Source: Bacilli bacterium (lineage in GTDB: Bacteria > Bacillota_I > Bacilli_A > RF39 > UBA660). From it: DNA of 11,785 nt. Position 1 is the stretch's first letter. Each line of letters begins with the position of its first letter. Below are positions 1 to 6,940 of this stretch, one piece after another. Below the pieces are notes generated by a model. The model was not told where the DNA came from, did not search any database, and saw only the letters and a program-made list of their open reading frames with translations. The stretch is taken from NCBI GenBank assembly GCA_900751815.1, contig CAADST010000145.1, forward strand, positions 1 to 11,785, read 5' to 3'. Made by a program: the position numbers and the translations under genes.

Positions 1-12
1 AATAGAAGGCAT

Positions 13-744
13 ATGAAGAAAATGCAAGAAATATATATCAACTTAGATGATTCCGGAAAATTAAGTAATCATGAACATATTAGTGTTTATGGTGGTTTAG
101 TATTTTTATCTAAAAGTGAAAAAGATAAATTTGTTACCCAATATAGAAGTATTGTTAATGATATTAAATGTAAATATTGTCAAAGTAAATGTAATAAATT
201 ATGTCCTGAAATAAAAAATACTAATATTAAAAATTCCGACAAAAGAAGAATAATGAATTATATCAAAAAATATTATGTAACAGCTTTAGTTATTAAAAAT
301 GACTTAGTATATGAACATATTAAAACTAATAAAGGTGCTAAGGGAAGATTTTTAGATTATAGTTTAAGAAGAATGATTAAAGAAATAGTTAAAAATTTAA
401 TTAATATGGGTAAAGTTGATCCTGATGCACCAATTAGAATAATTATTAATATTGATCAGCAAACAACTAAAAATAACGGTTATTACAATTTGCATGATGG
501 CATACTTGAAGAATTAAAATATGGCATTAGCAATTTTGATTACTTTATGAGTGTTGCTCCAATTGTGAAAAGTGATTTAGAAATTAGATTAACATATCAA
601 AATTCCGCTAAAAGTTATGTTGTCCAAGCGGCAGATTTGCTTGCAGGTACTATAAGACATAAATCAATAATAGCACTAAATAATAATATAGAAATTCAAG
701 ATGAATTAAATAGTTTTGTTGATTTAAAAATGATTTTACCATAG
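13..744 (+). CDS. DUF3800 domain protein with CxxC-type cysteine cluster
   Basis: Family DUF3800, of unknown biochemical function; I infer from its conserved acidic residues that it may be a nuclease-like metal-dependent enzyme, but this is not shown here. The N-terminal YINLDDSG (about residues 8-15) matches the usual Y-I-D-E-S-G opening, and QAADLLAG (205-212) matches the C-terminal Q-x-A-D-L-x-A motif. Asp148 in a hydrophobic strand (RIIINID) is a third candidate acidic residue. An insert at 53-64 carries Cys53, Cys56, Cys60 and Cys64 (CxxCxxxCxxxC), a plausible metal site that I do not associate with typical members. At 243 residues the length is normal for the family. The start is uncertain: AGAAGG at 4-9 is only 3 nt from this ATG but 12 nt from the in-frame ATG at 22, and no stop codon separates the frame from the window edge, so the gene could begin earlier. 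It is followed by its own terminator and a candidate structured RNA on the other strand. Confidence 0.82.
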   Translation: MKKMQEIYINLDDSGKLSNHEHISVYGGLVFLSKSEKDKFVTQYRSIVNDIKCKYCQSKCNKLCPEIKNTNIKNSDKRRIMNYIKKYYVTALVIKNDLVYEHIKTNKGAKGRFLDYSLRRMIKEIVKNLINMGKVDPDAPIRIIINIDQQTTKNNGYYNLHDGILEELKYGISNFDYFMSVAPIVKSDLEIRLTYQNSAKSYVVQAADLLAGTIRHKSIIALNNNIEIQDELNSFVDLKMILP

Positions 745-852
745 AAAAAAAGCTCCATAAAGGGGCTTTTTCCCAATTAGGGCGGTGCACACACAGTACA
801 CTTATTTTAAAAAAACGCTACCTAACTATCGACCTGACGAGTTTCCTCCGGT
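745..852 (-). ncRNA. Candidate small structured RNA next to the DUF3800 gene
   Basis: The minus strand has a promoter at 859-887 with predicted start A852, and the shared terminator ends the transcript near 745, giving about 108 nt with no credible reading frame. Three elements fold. (1) GAG-GAAA-CUC (848-839) is a GNRA-capped hairpin inside ACC/GGU (852-850 with 834-832). (2) A long-range helix pairs AGUUAGG (827-821) with CCUAAUU (781-775) and, after a UA bulge, GCG (818-816) with CGC (784-782). (3) Inside it, GUGUAC (801-796) pairs with GUGCAC (790-785) around UGUGU, directly adjacent to helix 2. Helices 2 and 3 each contain a G-U pair that would be an A-C mismatch on the plus strand, which supports minus-strand transcription. 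Several RNA motifs named DUF3800-I and so on have been described beside genes of this family (from memory); I cannot say whether this is one of them. Confidence 0.5.
747..771 (+). terminator. Intrinsic terminator of the DUF3800 gene, probably bidirectional
   Basis: A 10-bp stem pairs AAAAAGCTCC (747-756) with GGGGCTTTTT (762-771) around the 5-nt loop ATAAA. One pair is a U-G wobble when read on the plus strand. It starts 2 nt after the stop codon and ends in a T run. Read on the minus strand the stem has one A-C mismatch but is followed by seven Ts (complement of 745-751), so it can also end the candidate minus-strand RNA. Confidence 0.85.
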
Positions 853-858
853 AAAAAT

Positions 859-887
859 ATATTACTATAAGTAGGTGTTATTGTCAA
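859..887 (-). promoter_or_regulatory. Sigma-A-type promoter of the candidate minus-strand RNA
   Basis: On the minus strand a perfect -35 TTGACA (complement of 882-887) is followed after 17 nt by TAATAT (864-859), which matches the -10 consensus at 4 of 6 positions including the key T1, A2 and T6. The predicted start is A852. The -35 box overlaps the -35 box of the divergent plus-strand promoter by five base pairs, so polymerase could occupy only one at a time. Confidence 0.55.
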
Positions 888-909
888 GTAGCTATTTTTA
901 AGATATAAT
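881..909 (+). promoter_or_regulatory. Sigma-A-type promoter of the Myb-repeat / sigma factor operon
   Basis: TTGTCA (881-886), a 17-nt spacer and a perfect TATAAT (904-909). Transcription would start near 916, leaving a leader of about 25 nt that contains the GAGGTG ribosome binding site (929-934) before the ATG at 941. The rest of the 745-940 gap holds the terminator and the candidate RNA. Confidence 0.8.
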
Positions 910-940
910 AAAATTGTATTTATACTTTGAGGTGCTTTTA

Positions 941-1993
941 ATGAAAGAAAAAAAATTTGAATTTACCGAGGAACAAAAAGAATATATTATAAATAATTGG
1001 GGAAAAGTTTCAGTTCATAGTATGAAAAATAAGTTGGGATGTTCTTGGTATGCTGTAGCAAATGTTGCTAAAGAAAATAATTTAGAATTACCTAAATCTA
1101 ATGATTGGACAGAAGAAGATATTGAAAAACTAAAGTCTTTGGCGTCCACCTTGCATTATGAAGATATTGCTATTCAAATGGGTAGAACACCTAATGCTGT
1201 ATATTTAAAAGCTAAAAGATTGAATATAACCATTATTCAAGATCGAAGAGAATGGACTGCAGAAGAAGAAGACTACTTGATTGAACGCTGGGGTAGAGAT
1301 AAAATAGAAAAAATTGCTAAAAATATGCAAAGAAGTATTTATTCAATAAAAGTAAAAGCCACCAGAATGGGGTTAGGATATATGAGTCAAAATAATATTG
1401 AACAAATTTCCTTTGCAGATATTTCTAGGGCCATCGGAGTTTCGAGAGATAGATTAACTCGGTGGATGAATTTTGGTTTAAAAGTTAAAAAAAAGAAAGT
1501 TACTAACAAATATTCCTATTATTGTGTAGATTTGGATGATTTAATGGATTTTTTAGAGAAGCATCAAGATTGGTGGGATAGCAATAAATTAGAAAAAAAC
1601 ACTTTTGGTTTGGAGCCGGATTGGTTAAAAGAAAAAAGACAAAGAGATTTGGTCAATCCTCCATTAGAATATCGTGTTTGGAGTGAAGAAGAGATAAGAA
1701 TCGCATCAGATTTATTATTGCAAGGTTATAATTATGATTATATCGCTCCAATAATTAATCGTACTCCCCAAGCAGTTGCCATAAAAATGCGCGAAATTGG
1801 TTTGGAATATCGTTTATCACGCTTTTGGAAGGGTCATGAATTGAAATATTTACAAGAAAACTATGGTAAAATAACAGTTAGTGAGATTGCGGAGGTATTA
1901 AACCGTACCCCTAAGTCTATAATGTCAAAAGCTGAAGAATTAAATCTTCAATATACCCATTTAACTAGAATAAGGAGAAAAAAACATGAATGA
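941..1993 (+). CDS. Five-repeat Myb/SANT-like DNA-binding protein with central HTH
   Basis: A probable sequence-specific DNA-binding regulator of 350 residues; I do not recognise a named family for the whole chain. It carries five Myb/SANT-like three-helix units at about residues 7-48, 55-97, 104-146, 246-289 and 296-338. Each opens with an aromatic residue plus an acidic run (WTEED, WTAEEE, WSEEE, WKGHE). Four of them close with a shared recognition-helix pattern (GRTPNAVYLKAKRLNI, QRSIYSIKVKATRMGL, NRTPQAVAIKMREIGL, NRTPKSIMSKAEELNL). Between units 3 and 4 (about 155-212) lies a MerR/excisionase-like helix-turn-helix (FADISRAIGVSRDRLTRWM). The C terminus is basic. Start 941 is set by GAGGTG at 929-934; an in-frame TTG at 914 would fall at or before the transcription start. 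The stop overlaps the following sigma factor gene by 8 nt, so the two proteins are co-translated. The recognition-helix pattern recalls GcrA-type and phage Myb-like domains; GcrA works with sigma70, which makes the neighbour suggestive. Confidence 0.85.
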   Translation: MKEKKFEFTEEQKEYIINNWGKVSVHSMKNKLGCSWYAVANVAKENNLELPKSNDWTEEDIEKLKSLASTLHYEDIAIQMGRTPNAVYLKAKRLNITIIQDRREWTAEEEDYLIERWGRDKIEKIAKNMQRSIYSIKVKATRMGLGYMSQNNIEQISFADISRAIGVSRDRLTRWMNFGLKVKKKKVTNKYSYYCVDLDDLMDFLEKHQDWWDSNKLEKNTFGLEPDWLKEKRQRDLVNPPLEYRVWSEEEIRIASDLLLQGYNYDYIAPIINRTPQAVAIKMREIGLEYRLSRFWKGHELKYLQENYGKITVSEIAEVLNRTPKSIMSKAEELNLQYTHLTRIRRKKHE

Positions 1994-2660
1994 ATATGCT
2001 AAAGAAATATCTAAAATTCCGCTGCTAACTGAAGAAGAAACAAGAGAATTATTAATATTAGTTGCTAATGGTAATGAACAAGCCCGTAATAAACTTATTA
2101 CCCATAATATGAAAATAGTTGTAAAAATAGCTTATAGCTACGCTACTAGTATACCATTATCGTTAGATGAATTAATAAGTATTGGTTCTATAGGTTTAAT
2201 AAATGCTATTGATAATTTTGATTTAACAAAAGGTTTAAAGTTATCAACATTAGTGTATGCTTGTGTAAATAATGAATTTAATAAATACCTTAAATTTATG
2301 AAAAGAGAAAAAAGAGATACTAGCAATGATATTAGTTTGCAAGAGGCAATTTACAAGAATAAAAATGATGAAGAATTAACTTTAGAGAAAAGAATAGGAG
2401 ATTCTAGTATTGTTATTGAAGATGATATTTTAGATTCTATTCGTGATGAAACCCTTAAACAAGTTTTAAGTTATTTAACTAAAGAAGAACAAAAAATTTT
2501 ACTTTTACATTATGGATTAGTTGATGGCATTTGTTATTCTTTTGCGGAAATTGGTGAAAAGTTTAATTTATCTTCAGAAAGAATTCGTCAAAAAGAAATG
2601 CTAGCTTTAAAAAGATTGAGACATCCTCGAATCACCAAAAAGATAAAAGATTTTTGGTAA
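1986..2660 (+). CDS. Sporulation-type (SigE/SigK-like) sigma-70 family sigma factor
   Basis: An RNA polymerase sigma subunit of 224 residues. Region 1.2 covers about residues 1-40 and region 2 covers 41-112, with the core-binding segment DELISIGSIGLINAIDNFD. Region 4 covers 158-214 with the -35-reading helix-turn-helix FAEIGEKFNLSSERIRQKE. In region 2.3/2.4 the usual W-W-I-R-Q-A-I of housekeeping RpoD is replaced by LVYACVNNEFNKYLKFMKR, which resembles the R-C-I-E-N-E-I-L-M segment of SigE and SigK. Region 3 is reduced to an acidic linker (about 113-157). The short length and lack of region 1.1 also mark it as an alternative sigma factor. AAGGAG at 1972-1977, 8 nt before the ATG, supports the start. 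It overlaps the Myb-repeat gene and shares its promoter. No anti-sigma gene follows and no terminator is visible before the next promoter. Confidence 0.88.
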   Translation: MNEYAKEISKIPLLTEEETRELLILVANGNEQARNKLITHNMKIVVKIAYSYATSIPLSLDELISIGSIGLINAIDNFDLTKGLKLSTLVYACVNNEFNKYLKFMKREKRDTSNDISLQEAIYKNKNDEELTLEKRIGDSSIVIEDDILDSIRDETLKQVLSYLTKEEQKILLLHYGLVDGICYSFAEIGEKFNLSSERIRQKEMLALKRLRHPRITKKIKDFW

Positions 2661-2665
2661 AACCT

Positions 2666-2693
2666 ATGAAAAATAAAATAACTAGTGTATAAT
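2666..2693 (+). promoter_or_regulatory. Promoter of the ABC exporter operon
   Basis: A perfect -10 TATAAT at 2688-2693 stands 16 nt after a weak -35 ATGAAA (2666-2671, 4 of 6 matches). Transcription would begin near 2700, only about 15 nt before the ATG at 2715, with AAGTAGGT (2704-2711) as a near-consensus ribosome binding site. The weak -35 suggests low or activated expression, which is an inference. Confidence 0.6.
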
Positions 2694-2714
2694 AGATATA
2701 AGAAAGTAGGTATT

Positions 2715-3377
2715 ATGAGTTTATTGAAGTTAGACAATTTATGTAAGTTTTATGGAGAAGATGAAACATTAGTTAAAGCAGTAGATTCTGTTACTTTAAC
2801 GGTGGAAGAAGGAGAGTTTATTGCTATACTTGGAGCATCAGGCTCTGGTAAATCAACTTTACTTCATATGATTGGGTGTGTAGATGAACCTACAATTGGT
2901 CATGTATATTTAAATGGACAAGATATTTATGCTCTAAATGATAATAACCAATCAAAATTAAGAAGAGAAAGTATTAGTATAGTTTATCAATTTTATAATT
3001 TAATACCAACCCTTAATGTTGTTGAAAATATTACTTTGCCTCTAGATTTATCTAGAAAAAAAGTAGATCAAGAATATTTAGATGAATTATTAAAATTATT
3101 AAAACTTGAAGATAGAAAAAAACATTTACCAAATGAATTATCCGGGGGAGAACAACAAAGAGTTGCTATAGGTAGAGCTCTTATTACTAGACCAAGTATT
3201 ATTTTAGCAGATGAACCAACAGGTAATTTGGATAGTAAAAATTCTTTAGAAGTCATGAATATTTTAAAAAGAGCTAATGAAATTTATAAACAAACTATAA
3301 TCATGGTCACTCATGATGAAGAACTAGCTAAATTTGCCAAAAGAATTATTACTATGAAAGATGGTAATATAGTATGA
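2715..3377 (+). CDS. ABC transporter ATP-binding protein (LolD/MacB/BceA type)
   Basis: The cytoplasmic ATPase of an FtsX-type ABC system, powering the permease encoded next door. All nucleotide-binding motifs are present in 220 residues: Walker A GASGSGKST (40-48), Q-loop Gln92 in YQFYNLIPTLNVVEN, signature LSGGEQQRVAIGRAL (142-156), Walker B IILADEPTGNLD (162-173), and the switch His200 in THDEE. The NLIPTLNVVENITLPL segment is typical of the LolD/MacB/BceA/SalX branch. ATG 2715 is chosen over an in-frame GTG at 2685 because the latter lies upstream of the -10 box and cannot be on the mRNA. The last codons overlap the permease start as ATGA, implying translational coupling and equal stoichiometry. 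Members of this branch act on lipoproteins, antimicrobial peptides or cell-wall hydrolases; the substrate cannot be told here. Confidence 0.95.
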   Translation: MSLLKLDNLCKFYGEDETLVKAVDSVTLTVEEGEFIAILGASGSGKSTLLHMIGCVDEPTIGHVYLNGQDIYALNDNNQSKLRRESISIVYQFYNLIPTLNVVENITLPLDLSRKKVDQEYLDELLKLLKLEDRKKHLPNELSGGEQQRVAIGRALITRPSIILADEPTGNLDSKNSLEVMNILKRANEIYKQTIIMVTHDEELAKFAKRIITMKDGNIV

Positions 3378-5704
3378 AAATTCTTAATAAATTAACATAC
3401 CGTTATTTAAACCTTAATAAGAGAAAATGTATTACTACTTTAGTTAGTATTATTTTAATAACTGTATTACTTTTTAGTGTAGGTATTTTTGTATCCACCA
3501 TTAGAAAAACATTATATGATTCAATAGTTAATGAAAATGGAACAAAACATGTATTATTTAGGGATATTTCATATGATAACTATGGTATACTAAATAATAA
3601 TGAAAATATAAAAAGTATTGAGATAACTTGTCTTATTGATATTATTAATGATGAATTATATATTACTAGTATTGATGATACCTTATGGGATAGTATAAGT
3701 ATTTCTAAAGGTAGTTTTCCAAATAATATTAATGAAATTGTTATTTCCAATACCTATGCTCAAACTTATAATCTAACTATAGGATCTAACATAAATGAAA
3801 AAATAATTGTTGGTATATATGATAATAATACTCTTAACAACAATATATATTATGCTTATACTGTGAGTGCCAATTATAAAAATGAAAATGTAAGTTTTTA
3901 TATAACTTATGAAAACTTAAATAATATATATAATAAAATTTATAATACCGCTGAAGAGTTAGGATTAGAAACAATACCAATTCCAAGTAATCTTATATTA
4001 TATGAAAACACTAGCATTAATACTAGTTATTTACAAGTTTTAGGTAAATTCCCATCATTTGATACAACTCTTGCTGTTTATGCTTTTATATTTTTTATAC
4101 TATTTGTTATAAGTTTATTTTGTATTTTAATAGTTAGAAATGCCTTTACTATTAACTTAGTTGAAAGAAAAAAACAATTCGCCACTCTTAGAAGTATCGG
4201 TGCTAGTAAATTGCAAATAATTAAAATGGTTATAATTGAAGCATTTATGTTAAGTGTAATTGCTATTCCAATTGGCATTATTCTTAGTATAATTATTTCG
4301 CTATTTATTATTGGAGTTCTTAATAATATTTTAGAAAATTTAATAGCTCCAATAAATATATATTTTTATCCAAGTTTAATAATTATTTCATTAATCTTTA
4401 TTATATTTACAATATTCGCATCGGCTTTTGTGCCAGCTATAAAAGCCAGTAAAACAAGTCCGATATCAGGAATAAAACCTGTATATAATTTAAAGAAAAC
4501 TAGAGAAAACTATCCTTTAATTAATAAAATATTTGGCCCAATCGGAGTCCTTGCCTATAAGAATACCAAAAGGGATAAAAATAAATTTAATTCTTGTATT
4601 ATATCTATGACAATATCTATAGTTTTATTTTTGACATTTGCTTATGTATCAGAAAATGTTTTAGTCTATTCAGAAAATACCTTCGGAGAACCTTTTGATA
4701 TAGATATAACTATTCCTGAAGATGAAGTTCTAAGAAGAGAAATACTCAGTATTCCAAATATTGATGAAGAAATAACTTATAAAAATACAATGTTACAATA
4801 TAAATATAATAACAATTATACTAAGGAATTCTTGGATTCTCGTATAAACAATGACAATGTTTTAGGAATAATGGTTCTGGGAGTAGAAGATAGTTACTAT
4901 AATAAATATTTTAATACAGATTCATTAGTTATTATAAATGGTAATGATTATGAAATTTTTAAAAATGAAAACATTCCAATAGAATTAGTAGATAACGAAT
5001 TTTCTCAAAATGTATATTTTACAATCAATAATTATGAATTAATAAATTTTGATACAAAATTATTTCAAACAAATATGCCAATAATTGTTCTGAGGTTAGA
5101 TGATTATAATAACTTTTTTAACACTTATAGAAAAGATATTAATATAAATAATTATTATATAGTAATAAATAGTGATAAACCAGAAATATTTGATAGATAT
5201 ATGAATGATATAATTGATGATAATTTAGAGCAAAATATAGAATATATGAATTATGCTTATCATGATTATGAGGGTAGACAAGTAATGTCTGCAATTAAAT
5301 TTGTGGGATTTACTATAATTATAGCAATTGCTCTTCTTAGTATTAGTGCTGTATTTAATACTTTAAATACTAATATATTAACTAGGGAAAAAGAATTTGC
5401 CATGTTAAGAAGTATTGGATTAAGTAAAAAAGATTTAAATAAATTGCTTATCTTCGAAGGTATATTTTTAGGACTAAAAACATTAATTATTAGTTTAATA
5501 GTTTATATTATTTTACTCTTTGGCATCAAAAAATTTATCAATTTTTTAAGTATTGCTTCTTTAAAAAAATTAGTATTTCCAATAAAATATTTAGTTATTG
5601 CTTATATTATTTTGTTGTTAGTAATACTACTAGTAATCATGTATAGTAAACACAAAATAAAGAATAAAAATATAGTTGATGCAATCAAAAATGAAAATAT
5701 ATAA
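3374..5704 (+). CDS. FtsX-family ABC transporter permease, two FtsX domains
   Basis: The membrane partner of the preceding ATPase, 776 residues, with a probable mechanotransmission or export role at the cytoplasmic membrane. It has two halves of the same plan. In half 1, TM1 (about 20-42) is followed by a large extracytoplasmic domain (about 45-230), then three TMs (about 235-255, 285-313, 333-355). In half 2, TM5 (about 407-427) is followed by an extracytoplasmic domain (about 430-640), then TMs near 642-664, 696-717 and 739-757. Each half carries the cytosolic FtsX signature: RKKQFATLRSIGASK (265-279) and REKEFAMLRSIGLSK (671-685). The extracytoplasmic domains are very rich in Asn, Asp and Tyr and look fast-evolving. 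No good ribosome binding site precedes the ATG, which fits coupling through the ATGA overlap. No neighbouring two-component system is present, so a BceAB-type resistance module is only one possibility; a MacB/SalY-like exporter is another. Confidence 0.93.
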   Translation: MKILNKLTYRYLNLNKRKCITTLVSIILITVLLFSVGIFVSTIRKTLYDSIVNENGTKHVLFRDISYDNYGILNNNENIKSIEITCLIDIINDELYITSIDDTLWDSISISKGSFPNNINEIVISNTYAQTYNLTIGSNINEKIIVGIYDNNTLNNNIYYAYTVSANYKNENVSFYITYENLNNIYNKIYNTAEELGLETIPIPSNLILYENTSINTSYLQVLGKFPSFDTTLAVYAFIFFILFVISLFCILIVRNAFTINLVERKKQFATLRSIGASKLQIIKMVIIEAFMLSVIAIPIGIILSIIISLFIIGVLNNILENLIAPINIYFYPSLIIISLIFIIFTIFASAFVPAIKASKTSPISGIKPVYNLKKTRENYPLINKIFGPIGVLAYKNTKRDKNKFNSCIISMTISIVLFLTFAYVSENVLVYSENTFGEPFDIDITIPEDEVLRREILSIPNIDEEITYKNTMLQYKYNNNYTKEFLDSRINNDNVLGIMVLGVEDSYYNKYFNTDSLVIINGNDYEIFKNENIPIELVDNEFSQNVYFTINNYELINFDTKLFQTNMPIIVLRLDDYNNFFNTYRKDININNYYIVINSDKPEIFDRYMNDIIDDNLEQNIEYMNYAYHDYEGRQVMSAIKFVGFTIIIAIALLSISAVFNTLNTNILTREKEFAMLRSIGLSKKDLNKLLIFEGIFLGLKTLIISLIVYIILLFGIKKFINFLSIASLKKLVFPIKYLVIAYIILLLVILLVIMYSKHKIKNKNIVDAIKNENI

Positions 5705-5711
5705 TAACTCT

Positions 5712-5739
5712 TTGACTTTTTGCTAAATTTTGATACAAT
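5712..5739 (+). promoter_or_regulatory. Promoter of the dapL operon
   Basis: TTGACT (5712-5717), a 16-nt spacer and TACAAT (5734-5739), preceded by TG at 5731-5732, which makes an extended -10. It begins 8 nt after the permease stop codon. The predicted start is near 5746, giving a leader of about 19 nt with AAGGAAG at 5751-5757. It also rules out an in-frame TTG at 5720 as the dapL start. Confidence 0.75.
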
Positions 5740-5764
5740 ATATAAGTCAAAAGGAAGTTTTATT

Positions 5765-6940
5765 ATGGTAAAAATAAATGAAAATTTAAAATATATTGAA
5801 AGTGAAAATTCATTTGCAAAAGTTATAAAATTAGCAAATGTTTATAAGCAGAAACATCCTGATAAAGATGTAGTATCTTTAGGTATTGGTGATGTAACAC
5901 TTCCTATACCTAAAAGAGTAGTTGCAGTTATGAGGGAAGCTATAGATGAACAAGATGATAAAGATACTTTTAAGGGTTATGGAGATTCCTCTGGTTATGA
6001 GTTTTTGAAGAGTACTATCTTAGAAAATGAATATAAAAATATGGGATTTAAAACTTCCGAAATTTATATATCTAATGGAACTAAAACTGATAGTACTAAT
6101 ATTTTAGAATTATTTGATATTGATGCTAAAATATTAATTAGTGATATAATGTATCCAATTTATCATAATGCTGCTCTTTGTTTAAATAGGAAAACTTATA
6201 TGATGCCTTTAAAAGAAGAAAATGATTTTATTCCCGAAGTGCCTCAAGAACACTATGATATTATTTATTTGTGTAATCCTAATAATCCAATAGGTAATGT
6301 ATATGATTATGATACTTTAAAATCTTGGGTGGATTATGCTAAATGCGAAAATGCTATAATTATTTATGATAATGTTTATGAAGATTTTATTCATGATGAT
6401 TTACCACATTCTATTTATGAGATTCCCGGAGCTAAAAATGTTGCTATTGAACTTAAGAGTTTTTCTAAATCCCTAAGTTTTAGTGGTATTCGTTGTTCTT
6501 ATTATATTATTCCCAAGGAAATATATGAAGATGTTAATAATATTTGGGCTCTTCGTACTATTAATAGATTTAATGGCGTAAATTATATTACTCAAATGGG
6601 AGCAAATGCTTTTTATGATAAAGATGTGCAAATTGATGTTAAAAAAAATATCAATTATTATTTAGAAAATGCTAAAATTTTAAAAGAAGGTTTTAAAAGA
6701 GTTGGTTTTAGTATTTGGGGTGGAGATAATGCTCCCTATTTATGGGTTAAAATAAAAGAAAATATGACTTCATGGGAAATATTTGATAAATATTTGCAGG
6801 AGCTAAATATTATTATTACGCCAGGCATTATTTTTGGCTTATCTGGTGATAAATACTTCCGTATTTCTGCTCTAAATACGAGAGAAAACACTATAAAAGC
6901 TGTAGAGAGGATAATTAAGTATTATGAAAAAGATAATTAG
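5765..6940 (+). CDS. dapL: LL-diaminopimelate aminotransferase
   Basis: A PLP enzyme that converts tetrahydrodipicolinate to LL-diaminopimelate in one step of the lysine / peptidoglycan DAP pathway. Class I/II aminotransferase of 391 residues. Family hallmarks are LGIGDVTLPIP (39-49), FKGYGDSSGY (69-78), NGTKTDSTN (104-112), CNPNNPIGNVY (170-180), YDNVYEDFIHD (201-211), and the long SIYEIPGAKNVAIELKSFSK (216-235), in which Lys235 is the PLP lysine. Asn174, Asp202, Tyr205 and Arg366 (YFRISA) are the expected cofactor and carboxylate residues. Some positions deviate from the DapL consensus as I know it: SFSKSLSFSGIRC for SFSKTAGFTGVR, and ISNGTK for ISDGAK. A different aminotransferase specificity is therefore possible, though DapL is by far the best fit. 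AAGGAAG 7 nt upstream sets the start. Its 3' end overlaps the symporter gene by 17 nt. Confidence 0.9.
   Translation: MVKINENLKYIESENSFAKVIKLANVYKQKHPDKDVVSLGIGDVTLPIPKRVVAVMREAIDEQDDKDTFKGYGDSSGYEFLKSTILENEYKNMGFKTSEIYISNGTKTDSTNILELFDIDAKILISDIMYPIYHNAALCLNRKTYMMPLKEENDFIPEVPQEHYDIIYLCNPNNPIGNVYDYDTLKSWVDYAKCENAIIIYDNVYEDFIHDDLPHSIYEIPGAKNVAIELKSFSKSLSFSGIRCSYYIIPKEIYEDVNNIWALRTINRFNGVNYITQMGANAFYDKDVQIDVKKNINYYLENAKILKEGFKRVGFSIWGGDNAPYLWVKIKENMTSWEIFDKYLQELNIIITPGIIFGLSGDKYFRISALNTRENTIKAVERIIKYYEKDN

Noticed and set aside
834..840. CTGACGA on the plus strand, which matches the hammerhead ribozyme core CUGANGA.
   Set aside because: No GAAA strand or cleavage-site helix follows in the needed arrangement, and the flanks form no stem II. 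A seven-base match is expected by chance.
831..850. GTCAGGTC on the minus strand, reminiscent of the conserved part of bacterial SRP RNA.
   Set aside because: The following GGAAGCAGC-type tetraloop region of SRP RNA is absent and the fold does not form the long SRP hairpin.
864..869. TATAGT on the minus strand as the -10 of the small RNA promoter.
   Set aside because: It is only 12 nt from the TTGACA box, too short a spacer; TAATAT at 17 nt fits better.
1991..1993. Possible mycoplasma-type code with TGA as tryptophan.
   Set aside because: Four genes end cleanly at TGA, three of them overlapping the next start codon, and tryptophans in conserved positions are TGG. No conserved domain needs TGA read-through.
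2138..2326. Open frame antisense to the sigma factor gene.
   Set aside because: It mirrors a strongly conserved sigma factor region, has no ribosome binding site and no recognisable protein features. The antisense frames at 3068-3256 and 4078-4278 were dropped for the same reason.
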